This document shows positions 11,178 through 21,600 of a stretch of DNA of 64,000 nucleotides, in pieces. The notes beneath the pieces were generated by a model that had not been told where the DNA came from, did no database searches, and saw only the letters and a program-made list of their open reading frames with translations. Source of the DNA: Amoebophrya sp. A120 (lineage: Eukaryota; Sar; Dinophyceae; Syndiniales; Amoebophryaceae); the NCBI GenBank assembly GCA_905178155.1, contig CAJINV010000001.1:11231009-11295008 (forward strand). Direction: 5' to 3'. How positions within the stretch are numbered: position 1 is the first letter of the stretch; every line of letters starts with the position of its first letter. The translations under genes and the position numbers were made by a program.

Positions 11178-12502
11178 ATGTCAATCGATTTCGACAAAAA
11201 CGAAGATGAGCCGTCGCCGCTGGCGACGGCCGGCAGTTCTGCTCCCTCGCGCGTCCAAGAACTCGAGGCACAGCTCGAAGGCTACAAGCAAACGACTAAA
11301 TCCGCCCTGAAAGCCGCAACTGCGCAGATTTTGATACTGCAGAGGGAACTGGTATCGTAGGTCAATGAAAATGGATTTATTTTGTACCGATGGGGGTTAG
11401 GTCTCGAGGATATGATAAGTCGAGGTGGTCGAATTTCGTGTGCTGAAATCCAACCGGTCGTCGAGGCTTTTGATGGAAAAGATGGAAATAACACGTAGTA
11501 AGAACAATCCTGATTACAGCACCACTACACGATCAATGAAAAAATCACCAGACTGCAGCACAGAAGGCTTTGAGCAGCAGTTCTGAGTACGGGATTGAGG
11601 GAGCTTTTCACTCGGTTGACGAAGACGAACTGCAGGAACTGAGAAAACAAATCAAGCACCTGGAGCTCGACGCGGAGTACCACCAGAAGGTAGCTGCGAG
11701 CGCGGCCGCGGATAAAGATCGGCTCACGCTGGAAGTCAGAAATCTCGCGGCGAGCAACCAAGACTTAAAAGAGGAACTTGAGTATTGTTTGAAATGTTTG
11801 TGTTTCTCTAGCTTTTGCATGCAGCACAGTACTTTTACTTCTGTCTCTGTGTGGGTTGCGGATTTTTTATGGCAATAGTCTCTTTGATCTTGATGTCTTT
11901 GTCATTCACTTTCACATTCCCACCACATCTATCACTATCAATTCATTGTGTGTGCAACTCACTATTTACCTCCATCAACAGGATGGTTCGGCAGCAGCTA
12001 AGGCACTACGAGCTGAATCAAGAAAACCACGCTCCCGCACAAGCGAAAATAGAAGCAAAACTGAGAAGGCGAGTCGAAGACCGAAATCTAGACTTGCAGC
12101 ATCGCGTGCAGAAACTTACAGCAATAGTACTGCCGGCTTGATGTTTCATTTCCCTTTTTATTTACATTTGCTTCTTTTCTTTTATTCTTTTTCCGCACAA
12201 ACCCAAACCGACAAATTCGAATTAGAATGCAGTACCTATCGATGTTGTATGTACTAGTTGTTCAGTTTTGATTTCTTGCGTCGACATCCCCGCTAAATAT
12301 GAAGGTTTCCGAGCAAGAGGTAATGGCCAACCAGTACCAAGCGCGGTTTCTCCAGACAGGTCACATGATCGAGGCAAAGACGAAGCAGTTGGACCTGGCG
12401 AACGCTAGGATAGCAGAGCTCAAGGCAATGCTACGGTCCTACACGGAGAAGGAAATACATCACACACTGAGCGGTGTCAGGAAAGCCATGGCCAACAAAT
12501 AG
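11178..12502 (+). CDS. Coiled-coil protein, function unknown
   Basis: Four exons, 11178-11351, 11564-11781, 11982-12126 and 12305-12502, join in frame through GT-AG introns to 244 residues. After an acidic ~25-residue start nearly the whole chain is predicted alpha-helical heptad sequence (RVQELEAQLEGYKQ, DELQELRKQIKHLELD, RRVEDRNLDLQHRVQKL), ending KAMANK. There is no catalytic motif and no membrane segment. Short all-coiled-coil proteins of this kind are common among axonemal and basal-body components, and the neighbours make that plausible, but the sequence alone does not name a family. Confidence 0.7.
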
Positions 12503-13305
12503 AGCGCGCCACTAGCACTAAATCAACTGGGTCGTGGCTGCGTGGGTTTGCGACGTGGGCTCTGATTTTTCAGATTTGGCCGTTGATGACAACCCAGTTT
12601 TGACTTTTCTTCACCGTCGTTTTTTTTCGAAACGTGATGAAAGTCGAACGACTCATCGTGCCACATAAGTCTTTAAATCCGACCTGAGTCAACATTATGA
12701 TAGTGTTTCAAGCATCGGCGATGCTGCAAAACAAATTTCGAAGAATTACTTCATAAACTACCTTCCTTGGCGCAATGGCAGGGGCATTTCATCGTTGCAG
12801 GGCTTTTTTGTTGAGGCAGTGCACCAGCAGGGTGATGGCAATCATCTGCGTCTTTCGCTGCGGTTCTGCTAATCGTATATCGCATTTGTTCTTGTCGTGC
12901 TTGAGCGTCGGCGTGACGGCACGAGCCGACCACAGTACTACTCTTCTAGAAGAAAGAGGGATGAACTCGAAAAAACAAGAAGTGTTTCGAGATTGAGTCA
13001 ATCTTTCGTTGTCCGTGGCTATTCGTCTGTTTCTGTATGACTATGTTTATGTCTACGATCAGGCAGTCGGCATACTAGTACATCGCAACTATCATATCGG
13101 AGAAACGACGCGGAATCAAGCGATATCATGCTAGCAGTCGTGCTGTAGTTGGGCCACCTTTTCGAAGAACCGAGTCCGAGAAACAGATTTTTGTTGACAG
13201 ACTAAAGTTACAAACTTCGCAATCACAGAGGGACAACGACGAAAACTAAACCAAAAGGGTGTCGCTTCCACTTCCTGGGGCTTCTGTGACTCAGACTGAA
13301 GAATC
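12503..13305. other. Intergenic, nothing recognised
   Basis: No convincing coding region; short frames on both strands only. Confidence 0.4.
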
Positions 13306-14498
13306 ATGGCGGACGCGGCAGCAACGGCAATCGATCCGCCCGGTGGCAGCGATGTGCTTACCGGTGGCGACTCGATCGGCCAGTTTTCCACACTTTTTGA
13401 CAAGTACGTGTGTACTTTTGACGAACAGGACAAGGTAAAGGAAATAGACTTGTTCCCTAAAGCCTAAATCGATTTTTCGTTTCTTCATCTTCAAACATGA
13501 GAAGCGTCAGTATTCTTTGTCTTGTGTTTCAGATTCAGAAGTGCGATGAATTGCTGGAGTGAGAATGTGAGTAACATTATGCCACTGAACGATCGACGTA
13601 GAGACGACAAGTCGAAAGTGAAAGCAGAACAAAATAACAACAAACCTCAGCTCCGCGACTTCAGAAAGTACATGGTGGAAAAGAAGATTACGAATCTAGT
13701 CGTGCAGCTTTACCAGTTCTGCGACAAGGCGAAAAAGAAGGACGAGTACGTCGAGCACGTAGTCCAGGAATTTCTCAGTATAAGTTCAACTTGATTTTTT
13801 CGCTTTTTACTTGCGGAGAATCGAGAATGAGAAATCAGCTCCTACTCTTCGTTGAGTGCTTTTCTTTCTTGCATACATACACGCAGTGTTTGTGCTGCTT
13901 TCCATGATCTCTCGCAGTAGCTGATGTATGTATAATCTGCTCATTTCTTATTCTTTCGACCTTGTCGCTCAGGTAGTTACCCCGGTGAGACAGACATAGA
14001 AGTCGACGCTCTACTTGAACAAAGGGTGAAGATACGGGACAGCAGCGCGAAACTTGCACACGATATCCCAAAATATGAAATGATAGCGAGGGTGGTTACA
14101 AAACTGCCAAAAACTGGCGCAAAGGACTGGACAGAGCTGGCAGAAGCTTTTGGTACATGAATGTTCATGCTCATGCTGTGTAATGCCTAACTGTTCCTTT
14201 TGTTTTTCGAGTTACGATAAACCTGTCGGGTTCTTCATGTGCTTCAACATTTGGTTTACAGTCGCTACATAGGAGAGCCCCAGAATGTGAATGAATAGAT
14301 TCAAATTCTTGAAGATGCAAAAACAATGCAGGCGACGCAGCCGCTGCCCCAACAGGAGAGGACGGTGCTGCTCCGGCGTTTCCATTTGATTCGAGGAAAG
14401 CCTTGATAGAAGCACTCGAGAAGATACCAGCGTCCGACTGCGGTACCCCAGCGGCATTGCTTGCAAGTCTCAGCGCGCAGTCGGCGGTTGGTGGATGA
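13306..14498 (+). CDS. MYCBP/AMY-1-like protein (FAP174-like)
   Basis: Five exons, 13306-13434, 13533-13558, 13650-13777, 13973-14152 and 14332-14498, give 209 residues. The core ([23 protein letters not shown], with [12 protein letters not shown] and then [20 protein letters not shown]) matches the layout of c-Myc-binding protein: an F-R-x-Y-h start, a helix with L-x-x-L-Y, then a short coiled coil. In Chlamydomonas the orthologue FAP174 sits in the flagellar central pair and binds an AKAP-like partner; a similar scaffold role is inferred here. N- and C-terminal extensions are Ala/Pro-rich. The intron at 13559-13649 must be read as GT-CA, keeping the G of the terminal CAG in the exon, or frame is lost. 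Family assignment is by pattern and moderately sure. Confidence 0.6.
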
Positions 14499-15296
14499 AA
14501 ACGGAATGAAAAATAAATGCTGTTGCACCATCATCACATTGAAATGAATCATCGTTGACAAACTACGGAATTTGCAAATGAACCAGATGACGGACAGACA
14601 GCGAATGAGTACGCCATTTGCAGCATCTTTTATTTGCCCATGGCGTAGGTCATGTTGTAGCGGCATGTTTGTGTTTCTGTTTGAGGGGAGTATGTCCCTG
14701 TGAAACTAAAGCATACTAAAACGTAAACTCGTTTTTACCCATGATGATCTGGTATCCTGGTGAATCTTAAGTCTGGACGGGAGAGCACTTGCATCTGCAT
14801 GTTGACTTCATATTGGATCTTCGCCAGATTTCTTGGCATGATCATCGATCGTGCTGTGCAGGTAAACACAGCTGCTATAAATGTAGGGCTTTCAGCATCC
14901 GGGATCGACATGACGATCATGATGATCCAGTAGATTTGTAGTATGGTAGGCACGACCCGGTCGCAAGGCAAACAAATGCTGATGCTGACGATCTTCTGTC
15001 TACCTGTAGTGTAAGTAGTACGTAGCATCTGGTAATTACCCTTAATATGACCTTGCTTTTTGACGAGTTCATCCTACTCCTACGCGACCCAAAAGAAGTA
15101 TCTTGATCTTGTTTTTAGAAGGAATCGGTAGCAGGCGGAGGCGACAGTCGTAGTTATATGTTTATTTCAGCTCTCATCAGCAGTGTGATTCTGATTTTGT
15201 TCGATTCATGAATGATGTAAGCGTCGTTTCATGATGATGTAGTGCAAAGTTATGAATTGATTCTACTCGCGACGCCACATTGATTCCCATTCCACT
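14499..15296. other. Intergenic, nothing recognised
   Basis: No coding or RNA feature could be supported. Confidence 0.4.
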
Positions 15297-16259
15297 ATGG
15301 TCTTGTCTGACGAAGCTATTGAGGAAAGAGATGTGTTACGGTCGATTTTTGGCACTGAATTCAGTGTGGAAAATGAACACGAGTGGCTGATTTCCTTCCC
15401 TGATTGTGGCTCGGGAGCGACAGCGCTGGTTCTCCATGTCCCACCAGACTACCCAACCGAGAGCCCCCCAATCGCCGAGATTGCATGCCCGCCTCCAGCA
15501 ATGGACGTCGACTTCGCTGTGGACTCGCTTCCCGCATTTTCGCCCGGGGAAAGCTGCATCTACGATTGGGCGTGTGAAATAAGGGCAAAATTGGAAGAGG
15601 TTGCAGAGATTGCAGCTAATCCGACGGCATTCACATTCTCCGCAGGGTCTTCAGGGGTTGGGGTCAACAGAAGTACAGAGGACGAAGATCTTGCTGCAGC
15701 GCTTGCAATAGTGCAGCTGGAAGATGACGATATTGCGGCAGATGGTGCCCACGATTACCAGGAGCAAGTCTCAGACGACGTCGTTGCCAACGCTGCATCG
15801 GAAATCAGCTACCACGAATATCAGAAGTCGCAGAACAAAAAGCAGAACAATAAAGGCTCTGCTTCCTCTTCCAAGAAGATAGAAATTCACCACGGCGACC
15901 CGTTCACAGAACGCAAATCAACTTTCCAAGGACACGTCGCCGACATTGCGTCGGAAAGCGACGTGAAGGCGGTTTTGGAACTACTCTACCAGGATGGAAA
16001 GTTTGCGCGGGCGACGCACAACCAGTACGCGTGGAGGTACCGGGACGAAGCGGGAAACTTGCACGCTGACAACAACGACGACGGCGAGGCGGGAGCAGGG
16101 CGGAAGCTAGCGGAGTTGCTGGAAGTAATGAAGGCCGAGAACGTGCTCTGTGTGGTATCGCGCTGGTACGGGGGCATTCTTCTAGGCCCGGACCGCTTCA
16201 AGTGCATCAATCGAGCGGCCTCGGAGTTGCTGGATCGACTGGGGAAGAGGAAGCGGTGA
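15297..16259 (+). CDS. IMPACT/YIH1-family protein (RWD + UPF0029)
   Basis: A single uninterrupted frame of 320 residues. Residues ~5-100 form an RWD domain (IEERDVLRSIFGTEF; a VPPDYPTESPP turn), which in IMPACT and yeast YIH1 binds GCN1 and so blocks activation of the eIF2-alpha kinase GCN2. Residues ~200-312 are the UPF0029/IMPACT domain: HGDPFTERKSTFQGHVADI, ATHNQYAWRY, GEAGAGRKLAELL and VVSRWYGGILLGPDRF are all family-typical, and the total length fits. A Lys/Gln/Ser-rich linker (YHEYQKSQNKKQNNKG) joins the two. Start ATG at 15297 lies directly before the RWD domain. Lack of introns contrasts with most neighbours. Confidence 0.95.
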   Translation: MVLSDEAIEERDVLRSIFGTEFSVENEHEWLISFPDCGSGATALVLHVPPDYPTESPPIAEIACPPPAMDVDFAVDSLPAFSPGESCIYDWACEIRAKLEEVAEIAANPTAFTFSAGSSGVGVNRSTEDEDLAAALAIVQLEDDDIAADGAHDYQEQVSDDVVANAASEISYHEYQKSQNKKQNNKGSASSSKKIEIHHGDPFTERKSTFQGHVADIASESDVKAVLELLYQDGKFARATHNQYAWRYRDEAGNLHADNNDDGEAGAGRKLAELLEVMKAENVLCVVSRWYGGILLGPDRFKCINRAASELLDRLGKRKR

Positions 16260-18667
16260 AGATGCTTGGTTTAGTGTCATTTTGAAAATCACTGCTGGCG
16301 CACGCGCGTTAAGGGGCCTGATGATGTAATACAACGAAAATAAAGATGAGACAATCTGCTGCACTGTGCTATTTTTTCCGCACTGGGACACGGAGTCTTA
16401 GGCCCGCCCGGCCCTCGGCTTCGAACAAGAACCGAACACGAATGCTACTTACATTATTGTTATTCCAGCGACAAGATAAGTAAAAGTATTTACAAGAGCA
16501 AAAACATCAAATGGATACTGTACACCCCGATGCTCATGCGGATCCCGATGAAGCCCTTTATCTTTAAGTTGCCTGGCTGCAACGATTGCAATGACGGCAT
16601 CGATTCTGTTCTGGATGCAACTTCTGCTATGTTTTTTTTCTGGAACAACAAGAAGTTCAGGTGAATGGGCACGTTGTGATATCGTGTTGTTGAGTGGAGG
16701 GATTCATTGTGTGGTTTCTTTGCTTGAGAATAAGAGTTCAATTCAGTTCTTGAATCTTTTTGGAACGTCGAGATCTTGGAGCTGTTAGTGTCTGAGTGAG
16801 TGGCGCAGCGTCGTCGAGTACTGCGGGGAGAGCTCTTGGCGCGTTTAATTATGGTGCCGACCTCGAGCTTGGCGCTGGTGGCATGGCGCAAATAAAAAGA
16901 TAGCGCTAGGACGCCTGGAGTGCCCTTGTGGCGGGCAGGCTGCTGCCCGCGCTGCTTTCACTGCGCCAGTGTGCGTGTTGGCTGGTGGTGATAGATGGCA
17001 AAGAAGCGAAGCGGGAGTCCGTGAGGTGGGCGCAACCCGGCAGAGAGACGCTAGCGCGTTGCCACTGTTGCCTCTGCCCTGCAACGGCTCCAGGCGTCAT
17101 GCCGGCGCCGGTGTCGAGTGGGAAGCGGAAGCCGCATCTACCGCCGGAGAGCAAAGGCCAGAGCCGTCTTCGTCCCCGCCTTGCGTCCGCAGCCCCAGCG
17201 CGCCGGCCCCTAGATTCCTTCGCACGTGTTTGGAAGAGTTGCCGCCGCCGCCTATCCTTCCGGGCGGGGTGCCGCTTCTGGCACCGGCGCAGTTTAAGCG
17301 CTCCAGAGCTTAAGCCCGAAAGCCGCGCGCCTTGCGCGCGCCCTCTGACTGTCTCAGGCCTGCGCGCCCCCCTGCTTTCTGCTTGCCGGACGCCGGGCGA
17401 GGCTGCGCAGGTGGTCAGCCGGCGCGTGTGGCTGGCCGGGCGGGCGTGCATTGGCGTGGCCTGTGGCAATGCGCCACGGGGCCCGCGGTCGTGCGGCTCC
17501 TGCGCCTTCGGCCCGTGGCCACGTGCCCCCGGGTGGCCGTCGCGTGGCGCTTTCGTTCTGTCAGAAGTGTGTTAGTCGAAAGCGCGCGGCAGAGCAGGGG
17601 CGAGTCCGGCATTTGTTAATCATGTTACCGCTGCACGCGCATTGACGTTGCCTGTTACTGTTTTCTAAATCTTACTGGCGGCTCGATGTCGATGTCGAAC
17701 CCCGATGGTTGGACTCTGCAGTGTCATGCCTTTAATCCCTCTGGGGTGGCGGATATCCAATATCAAAACACGAGCACCAACTACTCCTACTCGGCTGACG
17801 GGCGCCCTTGAGCCTTTTTCTTGTGTTCGCCGCGGAAGATGTGCGCAGGACTGACCACTGGCACCTGTGGGAGCGATGCAGGCTCTAATCCTGATCATCT
17901 CGACCGGTCCCTACTTGTTTGTGGAAGGATCAAGCCGTCGTGCTCTGAAGATTGCGTTGATCGAAGTACGACCACCCAGGGACGAGCCCCAGGAGCTGGT
18001 GTCATGGTCTGTTCTACTAACTTGTATTCGATAGGACAAGGACATGGAGATGATGGATAAAGACAACTGCTCCGGCTAGTAGACGCATCATAACCCCACG
18101 CGATCCGTCGGTTCGCAGCACTTTCTTTGCGACACACAAAAGCGCTCATAATTCGAGCTAGTAGCTAGGTGTCCGTAGGAACCAATGCTCCTCGCGCGTG
18201 AAGGCACTACCAAAAAATGGAGATCTCGTGTTTTTTCTGATGTTTCTTCCGTCGTTCGGAACGATCGTTCCTCAAGCACAAGCTTCTTAAACTTAAACGA
18301 CGAGACGGCTTACAAAGTTTGCGCTGTATTGCTATCTTTCTGGAGATGATGGCGCACGGACTTATGTCAGTTGTTTTAAGGTGTAATTGTAAAGTAAGGA
18401 CTTCTGGCTGTGGCTACGCCAGGTACTAGAGCTTTTCATCTTCTAACCGGTTGAGCGTTTTAGTTGCTGTTCGTTGCGCAAACATAGACCGACGAGGAGA
18501 TAGTTTTTTTTTTTTGATATACATTTCGATTTCCCGCCTCGCTCAAGCATGAGCGTATCTTTTTTTTTTCCACACTGTGTATATGTTTTCGACTTTGCCA
18601 CTGTCTTTGACGAAGACAAATACGAGGACGATGCTAAATCGCTGTCGATAAGCCTCTTTTTGTGAAA
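16260..18667. other. Long non-coding stretch holding a GC-rich island
   Basis: About 2.4 kb without a supported gene. Its centre is the GC-rich island described separately. The flanks, including 17650-18667 with T tracts near 18500 and 18560, hold nothing recognisable. Confidence 0.45.
16850..17640. other. GC-rich island of unknown nature
   Basis: This ~0.8-kb block is far richer in G and C than flanking DNA, with sharp edges near 16850 and 17640. Long frames stay open on both strands (for example + 16928-17575 and - 16906-17469), which is what high GC does by chance. The translations are Arg/Ala/Pro-rich with no motif. Several GC-rich short inverted repeats occur, for example around 16935-16950. 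It could be foreign sequence, a repeat, or a CpG-like or structured-RNA locus; none can be chosen. Confidence 0.5.
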
Positions 18668-21600
18668 ATGATGTTGCCAGACGAGAAACCGTCCAAAGAC
18701 ACCGGCTTTCTTCGTTCTGGGGCATGTCGCATCAAGCGAATCTTTACCCGCCCGAGCGCTGACGTGGGCGACGGTGCGGCATCAACAAGCAAATCCTCCT
18801 GGGTATGGAAATTCGCCGATGTTGCGGAAGACGGTCGTTTGTTGCGGCTCTACCAAAGCGAAGGCTGCGCGCGCTCGGGAAAGAGTCAGTTGCGAACGTG
18901 GAGAAATAGGAGCAGCTCGTCTGGGGACGCCTGTATGAAGAGTTACCACGATCAGGGTTCGAATGCAGCTCTTGTGCAGCTGCCAGGAGACCACGTCCAC
19001 CTATTCGGCTCAGCAATGAGAGGACGGGAGAAAGACAAGACGCCGTTCTCCTTCTCATGCAGAAGCTCATCGATGTCAACTTGCGCTGCCGCTGTTCTTG
19101 ACATTGAGCTGCTGAAGTTTTCAATCGAACACGAGAAAAGTGAGACGGGTTCCGACCTATTGGTGTTTCGCCCTACTGCAGATGACGACCCGCGATGGCA
19201 CGATGCCGAGGTTGGTAGCCGTGCAACTTCTTCGGAATGCGGCTACAAAGTCGACTTTCAGAAGGATGTCGCGAAATGGGTCTTCGCTCTGAATGCAGCT
19301 CAGGTGCGACACTGCAGTTCGTTGTCTTGCAGTTGGCGAGACGTAAGGAGCTACTGCTGTTTCCAGCACCGTCCCTCATTGGTATTTTCCGGCAAATTCG
19401 ATCAAAATTGGTGTTGGAAAACCGCAACCGTTTGGTGTAAAAGGGTTGCGTTTGCCACCGTGGTTCGGAGCAGCATCGCAGGCGTGATTGAACCGAATGG
19501 AGAATCTCAAAACGCCGAACATAGTCGACTAAAGAATGTGCTTGTTGCGCTTATGTGTATTCCCGAAAAGGACAAGTGTAAGTCTGACTTGGAATCCTTG
19601 GACACCGAAACCGAGGAGGGTCCGCAATGTCAATCCGCCAGACAATGTCAAGTAGACACTGGTACTGCGAAACGTCAACATGCGCATGCTGGAGACAGTT
19701 GTGCTCATCCCTCATGCGAGCACGAGATACTAGACAGGCATTCTGTTCGCGGCAACAGCTCCTGTGCGAGGGTATTTCCGCGACTGGAGCTATGGCTACT
19801 CGAAGTTGTGACAGGCTCGTGCAGCAGTTTTGGTTGCGGTCCTGGAGTAGATGTGAGTCCACCTCCGGGACGAGGCCAAGAATCTCTCTCCGGCCCGCCA
19901 AACAAAAGCGCAGAAGCCGAAACAAAGGCAAAGGGTGGTCACCACCTTCACGAGAAGCGAAAGCATGGTCGTCCCAAGAAGATACACCGCTTTGACCTCG
20001 ATGAGCTACAAGATCTGCATGGTGCGGCGAACTCCATCAATCAGGAAACCCACAGGCGCGTCCCAATTGGAATTCGTTACCTGGGCTCATCCGCCAGAGG
20101 AAGCGGGAGCGCACGTTTGCAACTTAACTTCGGTCCTCCACACGCCGGCGGCCATGTGGTTATCAATTTTGACCGGAAGAGCGCCGCTGAAGCGCTGACA
20201 CGCCGGATCAAGAAATGTATGAGCTCGGAATTCCGGGCGGAGATGATGCAGAAATTTGCCGCACTTGAAGTTGCAGGGGGACACAGCGGAGGGAAAGCGG
20301 AATGCAGTGGCGGGATAGCTGCAACTGACATCGTCGAGCCAGAAAGCCGAAGCGATGTGCGCCATGCGACTGAGTGCCCTGGCCATGGTAACCGCTCCAT
20401 GCAGCAGGGACTCAATGACGCAAGGGAACCCTATCCTGACTGCCTTGGAACTAACTCTCGCCTGCCGCTGAAGAGAAGACTAGAAGCCTTCAATCAAAAA
20501 TTCGGACGAGTGGATCCTGTTCCTGGAGTCAGCGAAGACCACGACATAACCAGGGAGGAAGTTGTTGCTTGTGTGGTTAAATTGTTCAGGAAGTCCCAGC
20601 ATGCTGCACTTCCAGTCGTGGACCAGTTTCTTCTTTCCGCAGCAATGCTGACAAGGCACCTGAAAACACCCCGCCTGCGTCGGTTCGCGACGTCTCTGCG
20701 GACAGATATACTACATCGACCATCGTCCCCTAGTTCTACTGAAGACGCCGCGCTTGCGCTTCTACCTCAAGGCGGGGGTGCGATCGGACGAGAAAGCCAA
20801 AAGCTGCAAAGTAGCTCGACGAATACAGGCGGTGAAGAAGGAGGTGGAGGACTCGTCGCTCATCTCGACCGCGAAATGAAGAACTCGTCGTCGTTCGAGT
20901 TCGAGAATCTTCCTCGAGCTACACAGTGCGGTACTGCTGCGTCCAGCTGTAGCTCCACTTCTTCGACCTTTCTGCCACCCGGAGGACAAGTGGCTTGTCA
21001 AGAAAACTTGTACTCGAAGAGCGTCAAGAATTTTGTGACCTCCGTACGGGAAAAGTACCTGCCGGCGGTGCAAGACAAGGCTTCTGACTACAAGGACAAG
21101 GTGCTCCAGACCGCTCTTTCACTGAAAACGTCTTTGGTCACGTCGTCTGGCTCTGGTGCGAGTGAAAGGACTGCGTCTGCACCAGAAGTCAACGTTAACC
21201 GCAAAACGTCTGGTGATGACGAGAGGGACGAGGCTAACGGCAGTGCTTCTGGTGGTTCTCCGACTCTCCGAGCACAAGAAAGAAAGCAACCAGAGGCAGA
21301 CGGCGATACGGTGACGGTGCAGCTTCATCAGCCACAGTATGGCCTTTTCTTTTCGAAGCGTTGGCCTGCAGCAGGAAGAAAGTCACTCGCTGAGCCGCTC
21401 CGCTTCTTGCGTAAGAAGTGGCTTTGCCTCCAGCTGGATGAAAGTAGCAGCGTTGCAGGAGATGAGTACCAGCAGCAACACTATCGCAATGTCACCGCTT
21501 CTAGGACAAGATCACACACCCTGACCATTGTCGACTTGCATCGTCTCGAGCCCACCGCAGTAGATCCTCTTCGCCAACTGCTCATTGGTTGGATGCAAGG

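Noticed and set aside
16906-17575. Overlapping frames of 187 (-) and 215 (+) residues
   Set aside because: High GC suppresses stop codons by chance on both strands; the translations are Arg/Ala/Pro-rich and motif-free.
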